Source: Isoetes taiwanensis (taxonomy: Eukaryota; Streptophyta; Lycopodiopsida; Isoetales; Isoetaceae). From it: a stretch of 64,000 nucleotides of DNA. Position 1 is the stretch's first letter; each line of letters opens with the position of its first letter. This document shows, piece after piece, positions 1-11,293 of the stretch. Both the position numbers and the translations under genes were made by a program. The notes under the pieces are model-generated. The model saw nothing but the letters and a program-made list of their open reading frames with translations. It was not told the DNA's origin and did not search any database. The stretch lies in the NCBI GenBank assembly GCA_021234155.1, contig JAJEKV010000102.1, positions 984,456 through 1,048,455 on the forward strand, in the 5' to 3' direction.

Positions 1-800
1 CGGGGGTGTTCGATAAGTCGAAAGGCATTACCGTAAACTCATAATGCCCATACCGCGTTCTGAAGGCGATTTTATGGATATCTTCTTCCTTTATCCGGAT
101 CTGATGATAACCTGACCTTAAGTCAATTTTGGAGAAGACCTTTGCACCTTGGAGCTGATCCATCAAGTCATCTGATCTGGGGAGCGCATACTTGTTCTTG
201 ATGGTGTGCTTGTTCAACTGCCTATAGTCTATGCACATCCTCAAACTGCCATCCTTCTTCTTGACAAAAAGAATAGGGCGCCCAAACGGGCGGTAGACGC
301 TAGGTCTAATGAAGCCTAGGGTCGAGCAACTCCTCGCAATTGCTTCTTTAGCTCCGCTCAACTTCCTAGGTCGTCATTCCGTATGGAGCCTTACTTGTCG
401 GCTTTGTTCCGGTTAAGTGCTATCACACTCGACTCTCCTATAAGGAGGAAGCTGCTTGATCTCATCCGAAAGAGATCATGGAACTCCGCGGATCAAGTTA
501 GCTACCGCTTAGGTAACTTGCTGAGCCCCTCATCCTCCTTACCTTCTTCTGGCTCAGGCTCTTGGATCTCAAGCTTGAAGATATAAGCTACCTGCTCACT
601 CTTTATGCACTTGAGCATCCGTTTAGAAGACATACACTGCATGATGGGAACAACTTCTTTACCTGTGATCTCAATGATCTTGCCGTCGGGCGTGAGCCTG
701 ATTATCAAGGTGACGAATCCGGTTCGCCACCTCGGGAATATGCAGGGAAATATAAGTCTGCTCATCCATATCCAGGCATATATTGGCTTCCACATTCCCA
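1..800 (-). mobile_element. Ty3/gypsy retrotransposon fragment: reverse transcriptase, cut by window edge
   Basis: On the complement a frame is open from about 288 to the window edge and reads a Ty3/gypsy reverse transcriptase: [19 protein letters not shown], then a long palm segment with [13 protein letters not shown] and finally VMPF. This is the first part of the RT domain; the YxDD catalytic box would lie outside the window. Upstream (288-380) the linker GFIRPS is recognisable but frameshifted. Upstream again (about 500-795) a frame with MSSKRMLKCIKSEQVAY looks like the spacer between protease and RT. The RT palm is surprisingly intact, while the flanking pol sequence has several breaks. 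No LTR is visible. Confidence 0.85.
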
Positions 801-1534
801 GCAGACAATGTAGGCTCCATAGAGGTCCTGCTCAAAAATATGTCTCCAACCAGTAGTAGGAGTTGTTAAGCCAGGGGCAATGCACCAGAAAAGATTGAGT
901 AGGCTCTGTTTCCACGTTACTGAAGATCAAAAGTCTGACTAGTCTTCGCACAAATGCTGGATCAGCTCCACGTATAGCAAAGCCTCCCACACAAGAGAAA
1001 AACTCCTGCTGCAACAACCTTCGATCGATTATAGAACCCTACAGCTGCAATATTGGGCCCTCAATGTATCCCCACCAGATATAATCAGTGTTCACGAGAA
1101 TGATAGACCGGGTGATGGTAGAAATATCAAGCGAGAAAGACGATGGAATGGAAAAAACAGAAGAAGTAGCTGAAGCTTGAGAGGCTGGAGGGCTTGATTC
1201 AGAAGAGAAGACAACAGAAACTTAAATAACATAACAAGTTGTAGTTGTACAATGTGAAACGACCGTTAACAGATTCTGTTATGTTACTAATTAACATAAG
1301 GAACTCTTGTGCGAAAAGGTTTTTGACAGATTATGTTATGTTAGTAGATAACATAACAAATTACATGTGAAACCATTTTTAACAGGTTTTGTAATGTTAT
1401 TACTTGACATAACAGGTGGTGTGAAAGCTCCATAAAATTTACCTTAATTTAGCATAACAATTAATTTGTTAACTTAAATTTTACCTTAATTTAACCCTAT
1501 AGTCTGAAAGTACCCTTAGGGCTATTTATAGAAA
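801..1534. other. No recognisable gene; AT-rich repeat
   Basis: Positions 801-1200 may be further decayed gypsy sequence but I cannot read a domain in it. Positions 1240-1500 are AT-rich with several reworked copies of a GTTATGTTA/TAACATAAC motif. The end near 1480-1515 resembles the end of another AT-rich stretch at 54,380-54,425, so both may be the same repeat family. No open frame of note. Confidence 0.35.
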
Positions 1535-2224
1535 GGGAAAAACTATAAGATACCCTTATGTTTTGACAAATTTCATGACATACCCCTGAGTTCTCATAAA
1601 TTTTTGTAATGCCCTTGGTCAAAGTAGTTTGTATTTTGTATTATTGAAAATTGTTCAAATGCCCTTAAGATGTACCTTAATTACTCAAACGCCCTTAAGA
1701 TTCTACACAATTCACCAAATACCCTTAAGATGAGAGATGATACAATTTTTATCCTGATAATCTGATTAGGGTTCTTTCCAAGTATGACCATCAAATCCAA
1801 GAGCCATGATCAGAATATTAGATAGCCCTACTATACGAAATTTGGAGGAGATGGATTCGCATTCAGTTTTGCTTTGGCAAATGCCCTTGAAAAGATGTAA
1901 GATGAATGTATTCAGAGATATTGATATCTATATGGCAGTGAAAGGCGAATTCAAGCACGTGAGGTCGAATAAAGTTTTCCAATGGGATTCCATCAGGTTA
2001 GAACGTCTAAATCTTTGCTCTGTTTTCTATTCAAAGATGAAAACTGCCCCAAAAACACATCCATTCAAAAGGGCTTTATATGAGATACGTAAAATACAAG
2101 GGCATTCGATGATATACAAAATTCTACAAAGCCAAATACGTTGACCAGGGCATTACAAAAACTTATGAAAACCCAAGGGTATGCCATGAAATTCGTCAAA
2201 ACGTAATATCTTGTAGTTTTTCCC
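1535..2224. mobile_element. Non-autonomous long-TIR element (Mutator-like candidate), 690 bp
   Basis: Positions 1535-1622 (starting GGGAAAAACT) are the imperfect reverse complement of 2141-2224 (ending AGTTTTTCCC), so the element has terminal inverted repeats of about 85 bp. The flanks are ATTTATAGAAA on the left and ATTTAGAAA on the right, which reads as a roughly 9-bp target-site duplication with a 2-base indel. Long TIRs plus a 9-bp duplication are typical of Mutator-like elements. The interior carries short CCCTTAAGAT repeats (1667-1735) and no transposase. Confidence 0.7.
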
Positions 2225-2237
2225 ATTTAGAAATTTG

Positions 2238-2292
2238 TAAAATCCGCCAGGCATCATGTTAATTTAAAATCCGCCAGGCATCTTGTTAATTT
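2238..2292. repeat. Two-copy tandem repeat, ~28-bp unit
   Basis: The unit beginning AAAATCCGCCAGGCATC and ending TTAATTT occurs twice in a row with one base change. The rest of 2225-2866 holds no recognisable gene; it is the presumed 3' flank of the receptor kinase gene. Confidence 0.8.
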
Positions 2293-2866
2293 GTAAAGCG
2301 TATGAGCGTGAAATAGTAATTTTCCAAAAACGTAAAGGGTGGATCGTGAAATAGTACAAAAGACAAGGGTATCTCCTAGTTTCTCCTTCGTTAAACTGTT
2401 ACACAGCCAAAACAATTGTCTGCCCTGAGAAGAGCAGGGCAACATATTGCTGCTTGAAAACAGGATGGTGAACTCCATCACAAAGTCACACGAAGACATT
2501 GCATCTTGGATACCCAAAAATTCAAGAGAACATCAATATACATTAGAGAATACAAGAAAAAGACCTGGAGACTAATTGCATGATAAATATGGTCTACTAA
2601 AAGTGACCACCTCGTGCTTCACGTTTAATAAACAAACACATACAACTCCCTTTAAAAAATTTGCCCAATTAAAAATACTGTAGCAGTTAGTCCTCTTGTT
2701 CTCTTGGCTGACAATTCTCTGTTTGCAAGTAAATTTTCAACTAAGGGGGCAAAGCCACCAAATCTGAAACATAAAGCTGTTGACGGTGGAAATCAGTCTA
2801 ACCACAATAACCTGCGTTCTTGAGTCTGTTTTTATTTACATGTAAGAAACAATGAAGCTGATCAAA

Positions 2867-5800
2867 TTATTCAGAGTTTATGTCTAGAGATGCCAACTGG
2901 GAAAGCGTTGGAATATACTCCAGATGATAGCTTGGGGTGCTATTTTTCAGGGTTTCAACGTTACCTTCACTTTGTGATACTGTATGTTTAGCTTCGATTT
3001 CAGCGGCTTCATGTAGGTCCTTGACAATTTCTGCCATTGATGGCCAATTCAGCCACCTTCCAAACAGAGTCCAAAGTATATGCATCCCCAAGTTTAGGAT
3101 CTAAGATTCGCCCAATATTGCCCTTCTGTATAAGCTCCCTTGCCTGTAGTTGAGAAATAACAATAAGAAAACATATGCAACTACAACGAAACCATAATAG
3201 ATCAGTCTCGTTTCCATTTCTTACCCATGGCACAATACTACTGTCGGGCTCAAACAGCTCAGTAAAGTGGGGGTTGTGCCCAGAAAGTGTTTCAAGAAGT
3301 ACAATTCCAAAACTGTAGACGTCGCTTTTCTGTGTCAATCGTTGCTGCAGAATGTACCTGCATTTAAGGATAGTTAGGATTGTTCTTCAAAATATATGGA
3401 GAACGTAAAAGGTAAAATACAGGGCATTGGACAGAAAGATACTCGGGATCAAAATAGCCCAGTGTCCCTCTTACTGAAGTGGACACAAGACTGGCTCCAT
3501 CAACCATATGTTTGGATAATCCAAAATCAGAGACTTTGCCTGTCCATTCACCATCAATAAGGATGTTGCTGCTTTTTACATCCCGATGTATGATGGCAGG
3601 ATTGCATCCAGTATGGAGATAGTCCAATCCTAAAGGACAAAAACATATCAAAATGTCATCACCTCTCACCTTTTTTAAATTATTAGCATACCTTTTGCTG
3701 CATCAAGGAGAATCCTCAGCCTCCTTGACCAATCTAAAGGTTCCTTATCATTAATACCTGCAAAGTAGAGTGATTATCAAGCAAGTAATTCATTTGTTTA
3801 ATTACAACAGGATGACACAATTATCAAGTGCACATTCGTAGTACCATATAGGTGGTCCCCTAGTGATCCTTTTTCCATGTATTCGTACACCAAAATGCTT
3901 GCTTCTCTAGACTGGCAGCAGCCGATAAATTTAACAAGGTTCCTGTGATGTATGCGTGACAGCAAGGCTATCTGAAATGTTAGGCAACTATTTAAGTTAA
4001 CAATATCTGAAATCTCACTTTGTAGTTGACAATTCAAAATGCATTATTTACCTCATTATAAAATTCTCTTGCACCCTGTTGTGACTCTTCTGATAGGACT
4101 TTTACAGCAATTCCTGTCCCGTCTTTCAGATTTCCATAATATACAAAGCCAAAGCCTCCTGAACCAATTTTCATACTAAAATCTTTTGTTGCCACCTTAA
4201 GGTCACTGAGTTGAAAAATTTGTGCTTGATCGGGAGTTTGATCTTGTGGTATATTGCTGATTTGAGAATTATGTGAGGCAAAACCTGTATTTGCAGATAG
4301 TAGGCCATTGACTGCATAAAATGATAATGAAGCTTCATCCTGTTTGATAGATCTAGCAGAATAGATTACATTGACTTACTGATAGTGGTAGATTTTGGAT
4401 TGTCCTGTGCCCTGTGATATATATAATATATACCAAAACCACCAGCAGACAGAAGTGCTAAAACCCCAATTATCCCACCAACTAGGGCAGGAATGAACCA
4501 TTTTCTAGTGTTGTGGCAGGTAGAGCAAAGAGCAGGGTTGTTATCCCACCTGTTAAAGATAACATTTCATGTATACATTGTCATCTGTGCAATAAGTACA
4601 CCAGTTTCACTTTGACATACTTTGCAACATTCTAACAAAGCACCTACCTGAAATCTAGTCCTTGTTTATTAAGCAAGCCTTGGGGAATTTCTCCAGTGAG
4701 CTGATTATTTTGCAAATATCTATTATTCCCACGACAGAACATCAAGGTTAATAGTCAATCTCATCAGCAATAATCAAATAACCTATAATGCAAATATACC
4801 GACAATTCTTCTAAGCTATTAATTTCAACAAGTGACCCTGGAATTGACCCGCTGAGGCTGTTATTCTGTAAATGCCTGTCCGCACGGTGAGTCAGTAATA
4901 AGATTCACAAATGTGTACCTATTTACTGTATAAGTTGCAAGATTCTAAACGTACAACTTTTCCAATGTGGACAGTGAGCTAAGATCTGGTATTGTTCCCG
5001 TCAGATTGTTTCCATCTAGTGAGCTGCCAAATGATACACTAACTGAGATAAGATAAATATGCAATATGTATCTCAGGGACCTATTTGTTAACCTTACATT
5101 TCTACTAGATTTGTCAATTGAGAGATACTGGAAGGTATTATGCCACTCAGCTTCCTGTTTGACAAAAATCTGCAAGCAATAATTGTTAACCGCAAACAAG
5201 AGGCAAAAATTCTGTAGTAAACTTAAAGCAGGATAGCTGGTTCTCAAATCAAGACGAAGTCATACATACATTCGAGAAACAAACGGGGAAACTACAATGC
5301 TAGGATTTACTTCCAGTCACCATTATGTCAAAGTTTTCATAATGATGATTTTTTACAAGCTAACCACTATAATCAAGTAACTGACAGATACATGGGCTAC
5401 AAAAGCCAAAGATCATGACTAAAACTTTGTACAGAAGGTTTTAAAAACCTTAGCTAACATCCAGATCTAGCATGCTCATCATCAGTGAATAAATGTTTAA
5501 GGGATGGTAAAGTTCTTACATTCCTGTTACCATCCATTCAGAACCGTTGCTACATTTGACCCAATCCCAAGCAACTGGTGCGCATGGGTCTCCTGAGCCA
5601 TTCAAGCCAAATTGGTCCTTTAACATAACAAGTGAATTAACTGCCATGCATAAACAAGCAGAAAGCCTTAAGTACAAAGTATGCATTATAATCAGATATC
5701 AGTGTTTGACACTTACTATTTTGAGAAGATGTCTGAGATTGTATTGATACCTTTTTAAAAATTTCAATGGCATTCAATATGGGGCCAAGAGTAGAATATG

Positions 5801-7315
5801 AAGTTTTAAGATACGTGAAATTTTCATACACTCCCAAACGTACATCAGTAAATCCTTTGTCCACGCCAGTAAAAGTACCATAATCTTTTGCAATATTAAA
5901 TACCTGCTCATTGTATAATGGATTTTCAACAGTATAGAACGTAAAGGCTCGAGTGTCTGAGCTATTAAGATTTTCAATTTCTGCATAGTATCCCATTGTA
6001 TAACAATCTGCAGGAAAGTCAGTCGTACCCAGGTTGAACCGGTATGTGAGTTTCCCTTTTGTCCCAACCACAGCAGTTTGTAGAACTTTCATGGGTGCTT
6101 GAGTGTGAGTTAAATTGATATTTTGAGTAGTGTTGCGTGGTTCTGTGCCTTCTGCTTCCATGGATAAAGAATTCGGTTTTGTAAGGTATGACTGCCAGAT
6201 ACGATCTATAGTATCATCTGGATACCTAGCATAATTACCATTAGAAGACATAGAAGTTGGTTAGAGGTGTTAAAGAATGTGCCAAAGGCTGTGCAGTACC
6301 ATCCTAAGCAGTCACATGCCTGATGATATCTTTTGATGAGGTCCCATAGTTGATCCGTGAAATCGTCTTAAGATAGGCTAATCGTTCGTAACCAGTGTAA
6401 TACCAATTGTCTATCACTTGTCTTATTTCCAAAGCAGATATGAATGGCATGCCAGTGGTCCCTTGGACAAGACACACATAGACTACTGTGCCAGTGGAGA
6501 GAAAGATAATCTCTTCGAATTTCTCAGTTTGCACATCAGTAATTACAATGGTAGCCCAACGCGTGGTATTTATGTAAAGATCAAACGTTGGTAAATTATC
6601 TTTTTCATCATAGTTGCCATATAGAAATGTTGCACGAACAAGGTACCGTTGGCTTGAGTTTAATGGAATGGTATAACAGCTTTTCCGATCCGAGAATGTT
6701 CTCACAGTTGTCAATTGACGAGATGTATCAACATTGAGGGATACCTTTGTGCCAACGGAAATAAAGGTATCATCAGATTGCCATTGAATGGTGGTTGTAT
6801 TATCAACGTATGACTGATTTCCTCCACAATCAAGACTTATAAAACCTGAAGTCAGAAATGACTAATGATGTCAAAATATGTCCCATATCCTCCTTTAATA
6901 TAACAAAATGAATAACCCTAGCTTAAACCCCAGCCCTGGCCATGACGTATAAGACAACAGGTTTCGCAATAATACTGAAACTAGCAAAACAGCTTTAAAT
7001 TCTGCTAAATTGTGTAGCAGACGCCTTGCTCAAGATTATGACATAATTTCAGAATCAAACAGGTCAAAATGTAGCTTGAAGATGCTCTTGACAGACAAGC
7101 ATTTGTTACTGGATCACTGTTAACGTGTGAGCACATCAGGAGAAGTATAAACGAACTTTACAACCGGATGCATGAATAGTAAGGAGATATTACACAATCA
7201 AAGCAGCAAAAGTAAATTTACCTGACTGTGCAATTACATGCTGGTGATTTAGCAGAAGTACTAACAAAGTCACTAGAAGTGCTACTCCGTTATGCACAGA
7301 CTTGAAAGGGACCAT
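2867..7315 (-). CDS. Malectin-like LRR receptor-like serine/threonine kinase, 15 exons, 3' end frameshifted
   Basis: Plasma-membrane receptor kinase of the At1g67720 type. Fifteen exons join with matching phases: 7315-7222, 6845-6320, 6225-5717, 5640-5520, 5169-5098, 5023-4955, 4875-4804, 4719-4648, 4549-4380, 4332-4052, 3971-3845, 3757-3692, 3629-3443, 3357-3225, 3143-3009 (877 codons plus stop). Order: signal peptide (start at 7315, ending near VIAQSG; an in-frame ATG also lies at 7360), malectin-like ectodomain (exons 2-3), LRRs on the classical 69-72-bp exons 5-8, one transmembrane helix in exon 9, kinase from exon 10. Glycine loop [11 protein letters not shown], lysine IAVK, catalytic HRDVKSSN and SDFGLSK are all intact. 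Intron 2 appears to use a GC donor (6319). In exon 15 the text jumps from VAELAI to SMAEIVKDL in another frame near 3037-3041. About 11-12 codons of subdomain XI, including its invariant Arg, are missing, and translation stops at TGA 3009; the old tail remains readable to 2867. It is either a truncated kinase or a young pseudogene, unless this is an assembly error. Confidence 0.9.
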
Positions 7316-7411
7316 TCTGCTAAACAGTGTCCCAGTGCACAAGACTACTAACTTCTCCATCACCAAACACCTGCATGACTCTCTGGCTTCCAGCTTCCAA
7401 ACGGATGTCAT

Positions 7412-9679
7412 CTAAGTTCATTGCCGGAGTTGCATCCTTTGGGAGCTAGAAGCAGAAGCTGTTGGGCGGCCAGAAAATTAATGAGACAGACTGTTATTAC
7501 AGCGAGCGGGAACATTTCTAAATAGTTTGGAAAAACTGCCGCACATGGTTTTTGACCCATTCACGTGCAATATCTGCAGCTAGGACCGTTTTCCTTTCTC
7601 CAGGTAAAGACTGGCTTTGACCTGCAGTATGTTTGTTTGTCTTCGTGGTAAAGTCGAGAAAGCACCCCACTTATGCATATTGGGACCGTAAAAGGACCTT
7701 TTTTTTTCACCGTTTTATTAGCAGGGTTGCCTAACCCGAGGTGACCGATTTGCTGCGATTCTAGTTATGCCACGTGTCATGCTACGTCAGCTTTTTTCAT
7801 CTCAACCGTTAGATCTTCTAATTTATGAATCGACAGCTAGGAAAAATAGAAAACCCAGGTAATTCCTTCGGTCGGTCGCGGCCCTAACCATTCCGACCTA
7901 GAGGTTTTAATTTTTGTGATCTGTTGCGGAGGTGGATATGAATCGTTTTTCTTTTCTATGCTCGAATTGCTCAATGTCCAGCCAAGGCCAAGCTCATCAT
8001 GAGGACATCTTTACGTGCGGTTTCTACTGGAAGAACAGGAGCCTAAGCATAGTGAGCTTAATATTTTGCCAGAAAGCTAGCTCTGGAAAAGACAGAAAGT
8101 CCTATGATTGCCACTTTCGTTTGAGTTCTTGATGAAGCACAGCTAGAAATTTCGTCAACAGATTCTTCAACTTGCCTCCAGTACAAGCTTCTCTTTCTTT
8201 AGCTGATTTTGTGTTCAAGTACCAAGAGCTCTCCATCATAGCTGGTCTGTAATGTGCCATCATAGGTGAGTACAAAGAAAAGATTATGCTCGTGGATTCT
8301 GGTGCTGGAACCATCGTAATCTTCAAGGTTGGTACTTTTTTGAACTAGAACAAGTCTTTTATGGGAAAGCTACCAAGAAAAGATGGAATCACAACATTTG
8401 CTTTGATGGTGTATCTATTATTTGTCTTCTTAATGCATGTGAAAACTGTGTGTGTATAGCTTATGGAAAACTTGTTCATGCTTACAGTTTGAGAAAAGCA
8501 TTTGAGCTTGATTCTTTACTTAAAAATTCACTTATAGATATGTAGGATAGTTGCAGAAACATGCTGGATGCATGGAACATGTTCCAGAGAATGCACTTAA
8601 CCTTCTTAACCTTTCTCATTCAATCATCACGTTTGAAGGCTTTTGTGAAGAATGCATGTCGGCAATTGTGTTAAGCATTTCGTTATGCACTCTTTTTTCT
8701 CTTCTATTATCTGATTCATGCATTGTAGGAACCAATTTACCTTCTGGAGTTTGAATCACTTCAACTGTGTTCCATGTGCAGATTTATCTTAAAAAAGGCC
8801 AGCTTCTCACATTAGATAATGCCATCTCTTTCTCTTCTTAAATTTCATATAGTCCAGCTTGTCTACAAAGTTTTAATTACAAAGAGGCCAGCTCTTGAGA
8901 GGTCAGCCTGCAATTTAAAAAGCAATCATGGCATTTCAAAGAGCTGGATACGACACTCACATTTGCGGTATAAGTAATAAAGCCTTGACCAAACCCATTT
9001 ATTATCACCTATGTTGCAATGTTTTTCTAAAAGCGCCTGAAGAAGGATGTGGCAATCCATGAACTACGTCTTGAAAATGGGATCCACCTTGTGTTATATG
9101 TAACGGATTTGAAGATATGAAGTCTGTTACTTGCAAGGAATGATATATTTAGGTTTCAAGTCTCTTTTTGTCAATCTATTTGCCATGAAGAACGTACTCA
9201 TTCCATTCATTTGCCATACAACATATCTAGCTATATCGTTTTCCTTCTAATAATAGTAAAGCACAAGATTTCTAATTTGTAATGCATAGGTCTTTCAGGA
9301 CGAGTTGCTCCATTCCATTCAAATTGTCACTCACCATTCTTTTCTGGCAGAAAATAAAACATTCTCGCTTCAGCAAGTAGTGCACCATTTTAATGCAACA
9401 CCATAACATTGCAGGTGAGTTCCATTGTCCTGTCTTGCATAAAGTTTTTAGAAAATCTTCACACATCACGGCTATCAAGACAACTGGAAATGCTTTCTGT
9501 ATGAGGTACCCAGGATGGGTGGTTGTTCTTTCTTCCTTGTGAATGCTTTGTATGGTAGCAAGTGTAATTACTAAATCAAGAATCAGGAGCCTTGATTTTT
9601 ATTCAAAGTGGTTTGGCTAAAAAATCTATTTATTTTTTGCAGGAATGACGACTGGGTCCAAAATAGGTTTAAAGCAGGT
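7412..9679. other. Intergenic; upstream region of the receptor kinase, no gene recognised
   Basis: Positions 7412-7900 are the presumed promoter side of the minus-strand receptor kinase gene. Short open frames at 7932-8132 and 8102-8326 show no domain. Remaining sequence may be intronic remains of the cyclophilin pseudogene that follows, but I cannot match its N-terminal U-box part here. Confidence 0.4.
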
Positions 9680-10235
9680 TTTGATCGAGAGTAGCCTCAA
9701 GATCTTTTACATCCACCAACATATGATCCTGTTGCAAAAACAAGTAGGAATACATTCATACTGAAAAAACCAAAGAAGAAGGGATACTTCACAAAACATT
9801 GAGCTTTCATTGTGATATAATGCCTGGCACTTACAAAAATCTTTTATTTGTGTGAACTGGGATACTGTAATGGTACTATTTTATATCAAAGCATTAGGTA
9901 TCTTGGTACTCTAGAACTCAGCGATGGTGGATTTTCAGTTATGAGCAGTTGTTGAATTTGTTGTTTAATAGGAAATTTGTGTATTGCAAGAAACTTCATG
10001 ATTCAAGGTGGTGATCCGATTGGTAGAGGACGAGGTGATGAATCATATGGAAAAACCATTCAAGAAGTGAACTCAAAAGTTTTTCACACTGGAAGAGGTG
10101 TAGTTAGCATGGCTAACAATACCCCATACTAATGACGCAATTTGTTGTTCTTGCACAAGTGAGCAACACCTTGTTGATACTTTAACAGTAATAGAGAACG
10201 TCGATGTTGATGATGAAGATCGATCAAAGGTATTA
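9680..10235 (+). pseudogene. Cyclophilin fragment (CYP65/PPIL2 type, U-box peptidyl-prolyl isomerase)
   Basis: Two exon-like pieces match the linker and cyclophilin domain of the U-box cyclophilins (plant CYP65, animal PPIL2). At 9695-9800 the linker reads SRSFTSTN then, after a frame slip, YDPVAK and LKKPKKKGYF. At 9981-10130 the domain core reads RNFMIQGGDPIGRGRGDESY and then HTGRGVVSMANNTPY. At 10160-10222 TVIENVDVDDEDR matches the end of the fold. The FMIQGGDP motif is intact, but the segment before it (exon with LHCDIAPRTCENF-like sequence) is missing or interrupted by stops near 9800, and a stop follows NNTPY at about 10131. The N-terminal U-box is not seen. I regard it as a decayed copy. 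Confidence 0.75.
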
Positions 10236-11290
10236 GACAACTTTACGTTTGCGCTAATGGATTTGTATCTTGCTACATGGGCTGTTTTTACTGGTAATAA
10301 AATGCTACAATTTGCTCATTGTTGCCTTGCTTGCAGGAAGAGATACCCGGGGGGTTCACCTCTATGTTAGGGGCATATGGCATGTGCGTGCATCAGGTCA
10401 GGAGAAACCCCTATGTATACAGCTCGCCCTCCATAGAAACCCCTATGTATACAGTCATGTGCGGTCAAAGCAGAATACCCGATTCCATGCTTTTACACCG
10501 AGTCTAAGCACAATTTACCCTACCCTTAACCTTATTTTTACGTCCAGTATTTATTCATGTAGCCTACCCTCCATCTTACATTTACACCCAAGCTACAAAT
10601 GTTGCAAGCTTCACAAGGTTTGTTCATTTGTGATCGTAGAGCGATTGTAGAGGACCGTAGAGCTGGGAACTATAGGCATATGTTCTATAGGATCAATGTT
10701 TTCATTGAATCTACTCCCACCTGGTTCAAGCTAATCTACACTTGATCCCAATTATGCTTAGAATTTATCTCAATCAAGATCTCAATGGTTTAACTCAGGA
10801 TAGAACCTCAAATTCACGTTTAACATTTTCCATAATATTCAACGCATTCTATAATATTCAAATAAACAATATACAAAATATGTCATATGCATAAAAATAT
10901 TCCAGCCTCCATTTAAATGTTCGTGATTACAAAATCAATGATATGCTCTTAGTGTTTTCCTTTCCATGATCTACAAGATAATCTGCAAAATTATTTACTG
11001 GAATGATATACACTTCATCTTACTACAACTGTCTTTTTGGGTGGCGCTATTCTTGCAATATAAATGCACTAGCTTAATGATATTTGGAGCTATCACCAAC
11101 ATAAATAAATATGCTTTGACTTTCTACTATAATGGAAAAAGTACATACAATTCATATAAAATTTAAAGCTTCAAGTGAAATCAAACTTCAAGCTTAAATC
11201 CAATTTTATAGCATGCAAAACAGGACGTCTTAAGTTAAAAAATGCGCCCAAAATCGATAAAAAGAATATGTTACTGCCTCGAACCTGCTG
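10236..11290. other. Non-coding; small duplicated 23-bp motif
   Basis: Positions 10,405-10,455 contain a direct repeat of GAAACCCCTATGTATACAG. The rest is AT-rich sequence with no recognisable coding or mobile feature. Confidence 0.4.
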
Positions 11291-11293
11291 GTT

